Notes: generated from the letters alone by a model not told the origin. 64,000 nt of DNA from Solen grandis (GCA_021229015.1 CM037794.1:39837496-39901495), one strand, 5' to 3'. Shown: positions 37,785 through 48,520, numbered from the stretch's first letter. Numbers and translations: made by a program.

Positions 37785-37985
37785 CGGCCATGTTTGTTAC
37801 TTTTTATAGTAACTCATTTGCATATAAGCATTTTGGGGTGTGGCGCATGCGTAGCGGCCATGTTGTTGACGGCCATTTGATTTCAGACTATTGTTTGTAT
37901 TGCGCATGTGCGGCGGCAATAGCGCATGTGCGGCGGCAATATTGGTGCGTTGTGGACAATGTTTGAGCATGCGTGACGGCCATTT
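37785..37985. promoter_or_regulatory. GC-richer cluster of NRF-1-like and YY1-like motifs
   Basis: It contains GGCGCATGCGTAG (37842-37854) and a perfect 19-bp tandem of GCGCATGTGCGGCGGCAAT with period 20 (37901-37940). It also has GAGCATGCGTGACGGCCATT near 37965 and AGCGGCCATGTT twice (37783, 37852). GCGCATGYGC is the NRF-1 consensus and GCGGCCAT resembles YY1. Both are typical of animal housekeeping promoters; actual function is inferred only. Confidence 0.35.
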
Positions 37986-38089
37986 TTAGTATACAGAGGT
38001 GACTTGTATACTTGATCTGAGATCTACTCGCGGAAATTGAGGGACATTTCCATTCGATCTCAGACAGTGTCATAAAAGATATTCTACTG

Positions 38090-38258
38090 CTACTTCTACT
38101 AGATAATGATAATAATAATCATATTGATAATACATTAAATAACATGTCTACTACTGCTTTATAGGTACAACAACAACAACAACAACAAAAATGGTAATAT
38201 ATTACTTCTACTCTATAATCATATTAATAATCAAATTAATAAATAAATAACATGTCTG
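38090..38258. repeat. Simple AAT/CAA-rich tract with a short internal duplication
   Basis: AATCATATT(G/A)ATAAT...AATAACATGTCT(A/G)CT...TATAGG(T/A)ACA occurs twice, about 110 bp apart, with a (CAA)n run at 38168-38187. It abuts the 3' break of the LINE. Confidence 0.6.
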
Positions 38259-40610
38259 CTATATAGGAACAGCCACAAAAATAACAATAATATGATGAAA
38301 TATGATGGTATCATCAGCAAACAATCTAGCTATACTTATTAAGTTTTCAGTGATGTCATTAACATAAATAAGAAACAACAGAGGACCTAATACTGACCCT
38401 GGGGCACCACAGCAGTAACATCTTTTAAACGAGAACGAGACTGAACAACTAATACTTGTTGCCGACGATGGCTTAAATAATTGTCTATCCAACCTAATAA
38501 GCTACCTTGAATTCCTAATTGTCTGATTTTGAAAAGTAATCAACGATGCCAAACCCTGTCGAAAGCTTTGGATATGTCACAGAAAACAATACAAGTATGT
38601 TTTTTTTTATCAAATGATTGAACAATTTGGTGATATAAATCAATTAATTGATAAACAGTAGAATGTCCAGTTAGAAAACCCGATTGATTATAGTAGAGAA
38701 GATTATTACTAATTAAGTGATTGTATAAATGTTTATAGACACAACGTTCCATAAGTTTACCGAGACAACTTAACAAAGATATTGGACGATAGTTATTTGG
38801 ACAGTTTTTTTCCCCTTTTTTTAAATAATGGTACAACCAATGCGGTTTTCCACATTTCGGGAAAGACGCTGTCACGAAGGGATTTATTGAACAAACAACA
38901 AAGTGGATTTGAAAGAGTAAGACTAACTTTCTTTAGGACTTTATGAGAAATGCAGTCAGGACCAACAGCTTTATTAGTATCTAGAATTTCAATTATGCTT
39001 ACAACATCTGACTGATTAATAACTATACTACTAAGATTAGACTCGGTTTTTATATCAATCGAAGGGAGTTGAATTTGTGAATCGTCTAATTGGGAAACAG
39101 ATGTAAAGAAATCATTTAAACAATTAGCTTTTTCTTCGTTTGTTAAAAAGAATTCATCAATACCGTTTAATGTTTGTTTCAGAATAGGAATAGAATCAGG
39201 GACCTTGTAATTGTTCATAAGATTTTTTAAAGAATTCCAATACCTCCGGCTATTTTTTGATCCCTCTTCTTCAATTTTTGACTCAATATTTTCGTAGAAA
39301 CGTTTGTTTTTTTTCATATTTCTTAAGGTTATTTACTTTATTTCTCAATGATTTATATCTAAGCCAAGCCGACTGTTTTTAATTGCCATGTACCTTTGTC
39401 TATCGCGATATTTTGTAAATTTCCTAAGTTCAGAGTCGTACCACGGTTTATCATTCGGCCTAGCAACTATATCTTTAGACGGTATACATTCAGACATGAG
39501 ACGGTGTAAAATATTTGTAAAAGTTTCACATGCTTCATCGATAGACAAATAGTCTATAAAACTCCAATCTTCAGCTAGTATCAGAACATTCAGTTTTTCA
39601 TAGTCACCATTGTTACATAGCCAAACTCTTTAAGTCGTACAGACATTGCGCGAAAATTCAAATTTAACATATACATAAACAGCTCTGTGATCACTAATGT
39701 GTGGCTCTACATCAATACAGCCAGAGTTGCAAACATCAAAAGTTTTAGAAACTATGATTGGATCAAGAAGGGAAGATGAGTCTTGGGCTATTCGCGTGGG
39801 CTCAGTTATGATGTTATCCAAATTATTTATTAGGAGTATGTTTTTTAAATGTTGTAGATTATTATTTAATGGATTTTCATTTAGATCACCCATAATAATA
39901 ATGTTCCCATTGTCATCAAGGGCACTTTCGATATTTAGATTTAAGTCGTCCCATATTGAGACCGGTGAGTTTGGTGGCCTATAGATTGCGCACAATAGAA
40001 ACGATGAAGATTTATAAGAAATATCCAGCCATATACTTTGAACAGTATTAACTTCAAGATCAAGTCTACGTGTAGCATGTACACAATTGTTAACGTAGAT
40101 AACCAATCCCCCAGAGTGAGAGGACGTGTCTTTCCTATACATATTAAAATTGGAACATTCACTTAAATTGTCATCAATCAGATTGTCTAAGTGAGTTTCG
40201 GAAAAACATAAGATATCAAAATCTTCAAATTGATCGAAAACATAGTTAAGTTTGTGGCGTATACTTCTAATGTTAAGATGCAAAAGACTGATTGCCCCAG
40301 GGGTAGCGTCACTGGTAGACGAAAGAGGTCCAGGATTAGGCTCAACATCACCAGACAAAAGAAGTAGAAAAAGCAGCAAATTAAAGAAATTTACATTGTC
40401 CGCGCTAAATAATAGTATAAATATAGTGCATGATGCACTCAACTTACACTGAAAATACGACTCTGATAATAATTGACGATAAGTTGGTGTCATGCTGGAA
40501 TGATAAAAACAGCGTTTCAGTAAACAACGAGTTTTACAGTAAAACAATCCGATGGTCACGCGCCAACTAACAACATCATTACCCATAAGGCATTATAAAA
40601 CAACAGGAAG
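38259..40610 (-). pseudogene. Broken CR1/L2-like non-LTR retrotransposon ORF2 (endonuclease + reverse transcriptase)
   Basis: Read on the minus strand, 40586-39630 is an open APE-type endonuclease domain. After an in-frame TAA the same frame continues at 39548-39345 and 39317-38793 (SDVVSIIEILDTNKAVGPD, the RT entry region). One frame change later comes 38875-38540 (NYRPISLLS, QSGFLTGHST, and motif A FCDISKAFDRVWH). After another change, 38492-38259 holds GSVLGPLLFLIYVND (motif B) and FADDT (motif C). Sequence homology stops just after FADD, so the thumb and 3' UTR are missing. There are at least one nonsense codon and three frame changes, so the copy is dead. Clade assignment to CR1/L2 rests on motif style and is inferred. 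Confidence 0.9.
39630..40586 (-). CDS. LINE endonuclease ORF with N-terminal 2A-like motif (part of broken element)
   Basis: 318 codons, opening MGNDVVSWRV. Residues 67-77 form a hydrophobic run (FFNLLLFLLLL) leading directly into SGDVEPNPGP, with the 2A break point between G86 and P87 (40326-40352). The endonuclease follows: LNIRS (104-108), catalytic SETH (129-132), GGLVIYV (159-165), AIYRPPN (200-206), GDLN (233-236) and SDHR (298-301). These are the expected APE/DNase I-like metal- and DNA-binding positions and all look intact. 2A sequences make ribosomes skip a peptide bond, so the N-terminal 86 residues would be released. 2A motifs are known in APE-type non-LTR elements of several marine invertebrates. 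The frame ends in a TAA that replaces a codon of the longer ORF2. Confidence 0.85.
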   Translation of the reverse strand: MGNDVVSWRVTIGLFYCKTRCLLKRCFYHSSMTPTYRQLLSESYFQCKLSASCTIFILLFSADNVNFFNLLLFLLLLSGDVEPNPGPLSSTSDATPGAISLLHLNIRSIRHKLNYVFDQFEDFDILCFSETHLDNLIDDNLSECSNFNMYRKDTSSHSGGLVIYVNNCVHATRRLDLEVNTVQSIWLDISYKSSSFLLCAIYRPPNSPVSIWDDLNLNIESALDDNGNIIIMGDLNENPLNNNLQHLKNILLINNLDNIITEPTRIAQDSSSLLDPIIVSKTFDVCNSGCIDVEPHISDHRAVYVYVKFEFSRNVCTT

Positions 40611-40650
40611 ACAAGGCAACGTGAACACCGGACCATTCAACTGCAATATA

Positions 40651-41973
40651 CAACAAGAGGGCCATGATGGCCCTGGATCGCTCACCTGAGTATATGGTTA
40701 CCCAAGGAACATCAGTCTGTATTAAAACATTTTGAAATCTGGCCAGTAGTTTTAAAGGAGATGATCCCTGTAAAGTTTTCCCTATAAACATAAAAGGCAA
40801 ATAAGCCCCGCCCCTGGCGGCCATGTTTTTTAATTGGATCGGATTTTTTTTAGCAACTTTGGTAGAGGTTGACCCAAGGAACATATGTACCAATTTATTT
40901 TAAAATCTGGCCAGTAGTTTTGAAGGAGATGATTTTTAAAGTTTTCATATTTTTTTTTCTTTTTGTTGCCATGGCAACCAGAGTTCTACATGGATCAAGT
41001 TTATTTTAGCAACTTTTGTGAAGGTTGACCCAAGGATCATCCCTGCCAAGTTTAATCAAATTCTGTCCAGTGGTTTCAGAGGAGATGTTGTTTAAAGGTT
41101 TCTCTATATACATATAAGGCAAATAAGCCCCGCCCCTGGCGGCCATGTTTTTTTACGGATCGGAATAATTTTAGCAACTTTGGTAGAGGTTGACCCAAGG
41201 AACATCTGTACCAAATTATTTTGAAATCTGGCCAGTAGTTTTGAAGGAGATGATTTTTAAAGTTTTCAAATTATTTTTCTTTTTGTAGCCATGGCAACCA
41301 GAGTTCTTCATGTATCAACTTTATTTTAGCAACATTTGTAGAGCCTTACCAAAGGAACATTCCTGCCAAGTTTCATTAAATTCTGTCCAGTGGTTTCAGA
41401 GGAGATGTCGTTTAAAGGTTTCTCTATATACATATAAGGCAAATAAGCCCCGCCGCTGGCAGCCATGTTTTTTTACGGATCAGAATAATTTTAGCAACTT
41501 TGGTAGAGGTTGATCCAAGGAACATCTGTACCAAATAATTTTGAAATCTGGCCAGTAGTTTTGAAGGAGATGATTTTTAAAGTTTTCAAATTATTTTTCT
41601 TTTTGTAGCCATGGCAACCAGAGTTCTTCATGGATCAACTTTATTTTAGCAACTTTTGTGAAGGTTGACCTAAGGATCATCCCTGCCAAGTTTAATCAAA
41701 TTCTGTTTTTTTGCCCCTGGCGGCCATGTTTTTTTACGGATCGGAATAATTTTAGCAACTTTGGTAGAGGTTGACCCAAGGAACATCTGTACCAAATTAT
41801 TTTGAAATCTGGCCAGTAGTTTTGAAGGAGATGATTTTTAAAGTTTTCAAATTATTTTTCTTTTTGTAGCCATGGCAACCAGTTCTTCATGGATCAACTT
41901 TATATTAGCAACTTTTGTAGAGCCTCACCCAAGGAACATTCCTGCCAAGTTTCGTGCTCAGGTGAGCTAAAAA
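40651..41973 (+). mobile_element. Pearl/HINE-like element with ~320-bp units
   Basis: It begins CAACAAGAGGGCCATGATGG with CTCACCTGAG. Units of about 320 bp are marked by CCTGGCGGCCATGTTTTTT near 40815, 41134, 41457 (GCTGGCAGCC) and 41716. The last is shortened by an internal deletion at TTCTGTTTTTTTGCCCC (near 41701-41715). Each unit contains GTTGCCATGGCAACCAGAGTTCT or the GTAGCCATGG variant. The 3' end keeps only the right hairpin arm (GTGCTCAGGTGAGCTAAAAAC); the microsatellite and left arm are deleted. Confidence 0.75.
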
Positions 41974-42455
41974 CAAACACATCACCAAAAAATACCCATC
42001 CAAAAAGATAAAAAGAGAGAAAAGAAAAGAATTAAAGAAAAAAGAAGAATTGGAGAGAAAGAGAAAATGAGAAAATATGTTGTGAGAAAGTTTAATTTTA
42101 CACGTTTTTCTATTACTCCGGTAAAGAAATAAAATGCAAATTATAGTGGTAAAAAATAGTGTATACACGTATAATGAAGTTTAAAGGGTTTTATCCCCCA
42201 AATATTTGATATACATTTTTAATGAGGTAAATAATTATTCAAAAATGTTTATTACAGATCGTACAACGTAATAAATATACATTCACGCTCAACTGCTATG
42301 TTGAGTAGTGGTCTATAGTAGTTGTGGGTGTGAGTGTGCATGTGTTCGGTGTGCTTTCATAAGTGCGGAAGAAATTAAATGAATGAGAGAGAGAGAGAAT
42401 TAGTATGTATGTATAGATGTTTTAAATGATATCGCATGTATATTAAAGCTTGAAT

Positions 42456-42466
42456 TTGTGTGTGTA

Positions 42467-42509
<43 letters not shown>
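42456..42509. repeat. (TG)n(AG)n compound microsatellite
   Basis: Interrupted TG repeats followed by about eleven AG repeats, immediately 5' of the inserted element. Confidence 0.9.
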
Positions 42510-42520
42510 AATTATATAGA

Positions 42521-44167
42521 CAAGAGGGCCATGATGGCCCTGGATCGCTCACCTGGTATCATTAGGCTATGAAAAATCAAGTGACCCCTGGGGCAGAGCC
42601 AATTTTGACCCCAGGGTCATGATTTGAACAAAGTTGGTAAGAATCGACTAGACAATGCTACACACTACCACACTCTTCTTGGTAGAGGTCTATTAGCCCA
42701 TGTTACATACCAAATATATAAACTCCAGACCTTGAAGATTTTTCTAGTTGTTTTTTTTCCAATATAAGTCTATGTAAAATCAAGTGATCCCTGGGGCGGG
42801 GCCAATTTTGACCCCAGGGTCATAATTTGAACAATCTTGGTTGAGAGTCATAATATCATGCTACATAAAAAAAAAAGGCCTTGTGGTTTCAGAGAAGAAA
42901 ATTTTTCAATTTTTCCTTTAGCCTATGTAAAATCAGGTGACCCCTTGGTGGGGCCAAATTTGATCCCAGGGCCATGATTTGAACAAACTTGGTTGTGATC
43001 TACTAGACAATGCTGCACACCAAATATCTAAACCACAGGCCTTGTGGTTTCTGAGAAGAAGATTTTTCAAGTTTTTCCTATATTAGCCTATGTTAAATTC
43101 AGGTGACCCCTGGGGCGGGGCCAATTTTGACCCCAGGGTCATAATTTGAACAAACTTGGTTGTGATCAACTAGACAATGCTACACACCAAATATCTTAAC
43201 TCGATGCCTTGTGGTTTCTGAGAAGAAGATTTTTCAAGTTTTTTTTCCTATATCAGCCTATGTTAAATCAAGTGACCCCTGGGGCGGGGTCAATTTTGAC
43301 CCCAGGGTCATAATTTTAACAATCTTGGTAGAGAGTCATAAGACCATGCTACATACCAAATATCTAAACTCGAGGCATTGTGGTTTCTGAGAAGAAGATT
43401 TTTCAAGTTTTTTTTCTATATCAGCCTATGTAAAATCAAGTGACCCCTGGGGCGGGGCCAATTTTGACCCCAGGGTCATGATTTGAACAAACTTGGTAGA
43501 GATCAACTAGACAATGCTACACACCAAATATCTTAACTCTATGCCTTGTGGTTTCTGAGAAGAAGATTTTTCAAGTTTTTTTTCCTATATCAGCCTATGT
43601 TAAATCAAGTGACCCCTGGGGCGGGGCCAATTTTGACCCTAGGGTCATAATTTTAACAATCTTAGTAGAGAGTCATAAGACCATGCTACATACCAAATAT
43701 CTAAACTTGAGGCCTTGTGGTTTCTGAGAAGAAGATTTTTCAAGTTTTTTTCTATATTAGCCTATGTTAAATCAAGTGACCCCTGGGGCGGGGCCAATTT
43801 TGACCCCAGGATCATAATTTGTACAATCTTGGCAGAGAGTCATAAGATCATGCTACATACCAAAAATCAAAAGGCTAGGCCTTGTGGTTTCGGAGAAGAA
43901 GATTTTTTTAATTTTCATTTTTAAAATCTATTTTTAGCTCCTGTGACCTACTTATTCACCCAATCAAAATAATTTGAACAACTTTGATAGAGGTCATGGT
44001 AAGGATGATTCCTGTGAAGTTTGGTCAAAATCCATCCAGTGGTTTAGGAGAAGATGTTTAAAGGAAAAGTTGACGCAAGACGCACGCACGCACGCACGCA
44101 CGCACGCCGGACAAAAGGCGATCACAAAAGCTCACCATGAGCACGTTGTGCTCAGGTGAGCTAAAAA
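42521..44167 (+). mobile_element. Pearl/HINE-like element, GTGACCCC-unit subfamily, complete
   Basis: It begins CAAGAGGGCCATGATGGCCC with GCTCACCTGG and ends in a hairpin (44129-44162, GCTCACCATGAGCAC / GTGCTCAGGTGAGC) followed by TAAAAA. About eight units of roughly 160-172 bp carry GTGACCCCTGGGGCGGGGCC, TTGAACAAACTTGG, CTAGACAATGCTA and TTGTGGTTTCTGAGAAGAAG. A (CGCA)n microsatellite lies at 44081-44107. Comparison with the near-empty copy at 44427-44849 shows it inserted next to an (AG)n tract. Confidence 0.85.
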
Positions 44168-44426
44168 TAAAGATGGGATGTGGTAAGAGCATATGTGTGA
44201 GTATGTAGGAGTGTCGTTTATATTACAAGGTTATCGTAATGTGTAAAACGGTATACATAACGTGCTAGCACGTTAAAACACAACAAGTATAATACACACA
44301 TAAATGTCCAAAAACATATTTCATACAGTATCCAAAGTTACTATTTCATACTATTTGTTAATAACAGGGGTGATATAAAATGGTTAAAGACATGAGTAGG
44401 TTCTGTAATCATATAGTTTTTTTAAA

Positions 44427-44849
44427 CTTATTTCAAATATTTGATATTCAATTTTAATGAAATAATTATTCAGTAATGCTAATTACAGACCGTACAACGT
44501 AATAAATACATTCACGCTCAACTACTTTGTTGAGTGGTGGTTTGTAGTGTTCGGTTTGCTTGCATATGTGAGGAAAAAAAGTGAATGAGAGAGAGAGAGA
44601 ATTAGTATGTGTAGAAATGTTTGAAATGTTATTGCATGTATATTATAGCTTGAATGTGGGTGTGTCTGTGTGAGAGAGAGAGGACTTAAAAATATAGATG
44701 GGGTGGAGTAAGAGCATATGTGTGAGTATGTAGGAGTGTCGTTTAATATTACAAGGTTGTCATAATGTGCACTAACGGTATACATAACGTGCTAGCATGT
44801 TAAAACATAACAAGTATAATGCACACAAAAGTGTACAAAAACATATCCA
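44427..44849. repeat. Local duplication, copy 2 (near-empty site)
   Basis: Direct repeat of 42191-44320 without the element. The joint reads GAGAGAGGACTTAAAAATATAGATGGGG where copy 1 has the 1.65-kb insertion. Divergence (several substitutions and small indels) shows the duplication is not recent. Confidence 0.85.
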
Positions 44850-45200
44850 GTCACTAGGAAAGAAACATTTCGAGTTAATACAGGTTATCAATATTTGGTA
44901 GCAAAGTATCTATGAGATGTATTGATTATTGGAAGAGTGACATAGGTGAATAAATCAAAACTGCTAATATTTTCAATAGGAATGTAGATGAGAGCAATAT
45001 CAATAGGTATTTCTCAATACAAGTGTTTGTAAAATGCAACGAATAGAAAGCTGTCTACTACGTCGGTTATGCCTGCAGTTAAAATGTGAGCTGACACGGA
45101 ATTCATGAAATGCCCAGGAGTAGTGGACAGGTTTCGTTGATGATTTAATTTCTATTTATAGATCTACTACGATTTGTTTGTAAACATGCTGTCTGTAAGA
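44850..45200. other. Intergenic, nothing recognised
   Basis: No ORF or repeat that I can support. Confidence 0.35.
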
Positions 45201-45437
45201 TTACTTGAGATTTTCAATGTCACTCTCAGAGTTGATGAGGTGTCTCGAACCGTTTTCGCTCTTAATGAAAATGCGGCCGTCATAAGACCACGCACTGTTG
45301 AACTTGCCCTCTTTAACCAGTTTTCTTGCATGTCGTAACAGGGATGCGCGATGTCGAGTCAAATCTTCATTTATATAGACCCCTTTGAAACTAGACTTAT
45401 CTTTAAGTCGAGTTTTACCACCAAACAGGGCAGTCTT
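45201..45437 (-). pseudogene. ORF1p-like fragment with an FP-type C-terminal domain
   Basis: A 78-codon open frame without an ATG ends at a TAA (45201-45203) and is preceded in frame by TGA (45438-45440). It contains KGVYINEDLTRHRASLL, RHARKLVKEGKFNSAWSYDG and RIFIKSENG. The pattern 'V(Y/F)INE.LT..R..L...AR.L...G....AW...GRI(F/Y)IK' is what I know from the FP-like C-terminal domain of invertebrate non-LTR retrotransposon ORF1 proteins (Pfam Baculo_FP_2 type). The N-terminal coiled coil and zinc finger are absent and no ORF2 lies nearby, so this is an isolated remnant or, less likely, an exon of a domesticated gene. Confidence 0.7.
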
Positions 45438-45440
45438 TCA

Positions 45441-47574
45441 ATCGAATAAATTAAGATCCTTAGCTAACTGACGAGGGGCTAAATTTCATGAGTGATTTTT
45501 AAAAAATCGCGGATTATACATAAATAAAATATAAACATTGTTGTTACCCCCCCCCCCCCCCTTTCAACGATTTGTCAGCCGATATTTTACGTATTTGCAA
45601 ATACTTTTTGTTATTTTGTAAGATTATCGTCACAAACTGAAGATGGCAATTGCCGTTCTTCTTTTTTTTCCCAGGATGCATCAAATCAAGCATACGATAC
45701 ATCGAGTAACCCGCGGACATATAGTTTAACTGTGTGACGTCACAGTTTCCCCCCGTTTAGTATAGCTTGGTGATCTTTTTCGGCGTAACTGTATAAAACT
45801 GATTTTGACCTACTTCTTCAACCAATCAAATGTTGGCGTGCAAATGAAGTCAGGACAAATGCAATGCTATCATTGGCTTGTATAATTCATTTTTAGACAA
45901 TTTAGAATATCCCAATTTAAAATGGGAGTTTCAGTGAAGTTGTATATAACTTTCTACTTGATATAACGGGTTTCATTTTCATTTTAAGCATGAAAGGTAA
46001 TTTAACACTTCCATATCAATTAAGGAATGCTGCTTTGGCAATATGATTTAAAACAACCAAATAAGAAGCAGACGTATGTCTATTATAAGACCACAATTTC
46101 CCCTAATTTGTAAAAGTGGACTCGGCCTTCAGGGGAGGTAACTACTCCAGATCTGGAGACAATAATCGGATATATACGCGATTTATGATCTTTCGGTTTT
46201 GCTTGGTTACATATGAATTGCCATAAAAAATCAGCAAGTGCATAATATTTAATGGAAGTTGGTAGATTTTTTTTTTCAGTTTGTAAATTAAACCCGTTTT
46301 GTTATTTAGTCTTCGCAATACTCCCCATAATCTGGGTATTTATAAACATATTTGCCAAGGTTTCCAACTACATGTACTTATTTTTTTAAACATAAATATA
46401 TATTAATAAGACAGAAGAACTCAAAAAAAGAAAGAAAAAAAAAAAGAATACAGAATATAAATTTAGTTAAGTTTATATACAATCAATAGTGTCTAAAATA
46501 CGGTCGTTTACTTCGAAATTAGTATACCAGAGAGGAGTGTGGCTACTACACTGGGTGCTTATCGATTTTTTGTCACATTATGTGTTCCAGTTACTTGATC
46601 AGTCGTTTAATATTGTATTTTAAATACATTATTTAATTTGTGATGATTCTACCAACGCCTTTTTTTCCCACTAATTACATTATTGTGAACACAACAGGAA
46701 ATAACCGGAAATCGACCCCATTACATTTTTAATGTTATTTTGATTTGGTCGTGACTTTCCAATATGCAAATTTCTGGTTCAACCGAACAACCTTCAAGAT
46801 GAATTAAAGTGCTTCTCAATTTCCCAATCGGCAAAATAAAGACACTATTTAGCTAAACGTTTCATGTCATATGGTTCCACGGGCCTTTTAACGTGACACA
46901 ACTGAAAACCAATAAACTTGAGACAATCGCTATTGAAAATAGACACGTGTCCGTCCATATGTAGTTTATCGTGACCATTTCATCTACCTTGTAATTTCGA
47001 AGACTACATAAACAAATTCGTATCCCCCCCCCCCCCCGCCATGTCCACGACTGATCAAGTTTAACAGTGAATCCTTTAATGTATTCTGTGCTTGTGGAAT
47101 TGTTTGAAATGTCTATGCATGTAAATTTTGGTAGATTGAATTACAAAATCTGCGCTCATCTATAATGTAAACGAATCAATTTACAGCATGCCCACATTAC
47201 AGAATCTTGACGCATTTTTTTTCGTCCTTCTGCTTACAGTAATTACAGAACAGCTCTTATAATACGTACAATTGTATGACATCCTGACGTCATAACGCTA
47301 ACGTTTTCCCTTCTCGACGTTACATGTAAAATGGTAATGTCACTTGGTCATTTTGATATCAAAATTATTCATATCTGTCTTATAAGAGATTAGATATTGC
47401 CCTTATTGACCAATGGGGTAAAATGGAAACGACAACACTGGGGAAATCATGTTGCATTTTTACCTACTGCGCATGCGCTTGCATTCATAAACGTAACGCG
47501 ACGATCTTTAACAACATACCGTTAAAGCACTTTAATGGTGGCTTTAATGATGGGTTTGAGGCATTTTTGTTGGT
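45441..47574. other. Intergenic; dispersed repeat and homopolymer C tracts
   Basis: No gene. A C run lies at 45547-45561 and another at 47024-47037. TGTGACGTCACA, a CRE-type palindrome, is at 45733-45744, and TGACGTCA is at 47285-47292. A perfect NRF-1-like TGCGCATGCGC lies near 47468. The segment 45980-46062 resembles the edge of the scaffold gap (21878-21960). Confidence 0.45.
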
Positions 47575-47725
47575 CGCCAATTGTCTGTTTGACTGAGTTA
47601 CTGTCCCACTGACAGTATATACGACATTTGGTGACTTGCCTTACTGAGTAAGATATAATGCTGTCTCACTGCGATATTACGCCGTAGACTAGTGGCATGT
47701 TATCACACCTAGTAACATCATCCTA
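47575..47725 (-). repeat. Dispersed SINE-like repeat, diverged
   Basis: In reverse complement it shares ATGCCAC, GTCTACGGCGTAATA and GCAGTGAGACAG-like sequence with 26419-26597. It ends next to a tRNA-like fragment. Confidence 0.45.
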
Positions 47726-47802
47726 TCTTTGGGCTAAAATGTCATGAAACAATCCTCATTTGCTGAGGGATAATCTAAGGAAGATGATCCATTTTGATAT
47801 GT

Positions 47803-47856
47803 CACGGCCTGGATCGAACCAACATTGTTCTAACCACTCGGCCACCGGGTCCCGGT
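47803..47856 (-). pseudogene. tRNA(Ser/Leu)-like fragment (SINE head)
   Basis: On the minus strand GGACCCGGTGGCCGAGTGGT is a good A-box of Ser/Leu type and GGTTCGATCC is a B-box. Only about 20 nt separate them, so the anticodon and variable arms are missing. It cannot be a functional tRNA. Confidence 0.65.
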
Positions 47857-48520
47857 GTTATCCAGTTAACGTCAGCATAATTCAAACGTGTTTTAATTCA
47901 CGTGCGGTCGAAGGTAGACGTAAAAAAGAGAAAAGTTACATGTACTCAGTGTGGCCATACCACGTGGTATATGACGTCATTTTAAGCTATTCGAAAAAGA
48001 AAACTGTTGGAAGTATATGATTTCTTCACCCCGACGAAGTAGAAAAACCATATTTTCAAGTTCTCCCATAAATCTCAAGAAACACAAAAGATCAGCATTA
48101 ACCCAGTCTTAAAGTTAAAAACAGTTATATTCGCTTTCAAATTCTTGAATATCATGAAATCACGGCCTTTTTTTATATATCTATTCATTTCCTTATTTAT
48201 TACCAGGAACTTAAATTGTTCAATGATACAGCATTTTGATACAGATGTCATGAAAAACGTTTCTTGTATCGGGGAGTTATAAATACACCTGCAAAAATAC
48301 AAGATTATACTTTTCGTGTGTAGTCAATCTATTTTTCAGACAAAAGCACAGCATGCCAGTTAAAGTTAATGTTGTTTGTGACACGGACGGTTTGCGACAC
48401 CTTTTGCGATGCGCTTTAAACAACACAATCCCCCAACGTGTCCTTGCCATCTCAAGATGTTTGTTTACATTATATATTATCAATTACTAATGTTGCATGC
48501 AACACATGAGTCCCCTACCG
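47857..48520. other. Intergenic, nothing recognised
   Basis: No gene. It contains CACGTG (47961) next to TGACGTCA (47972-47979). Confidence 0.35.

Larger units (their letters stand above)
42191..44320. repeat. Local duplication, copy 1 (carries an element insertion)
   Basis: The flanks AAATATTTGATATACATTTTTAATGA...TACAACGTAATAAATATACATTCACGCTCAACT...GAGAGAGAGAATTAGTATGT (left) and AAAGATGGGATGTGGTAAGAGCATATGTGTGAGTATGTAGGAGTGTCG...ACGTGCTAGCACGTTAAAACA (right) match copy 2 at 44427-44849 in the same order. Copy 2 lacks the 1.65-kb element. Confidence 0.85.

Noticed and set aside
39697..40452. Plus-strand ORFs and overlapping minus-strand frames within the LINE endonuclease (39697-39984, 39941-40162, 40252-40452)
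   Set aside because: They are shadows of the minus-strand endonuclease frame, which has all the family motifs.
42521..44167. Classical Helitron ends (5' TC, 3' CTRR, A/T target)
   Set aside because: The 3' CTAA and hairpin fit loosely, but the 5' end is ACAAGAGGG, not TC, and the hairpin is directly joined to the end. A pearl/HINE-like assignment fits better and is still only inferred.
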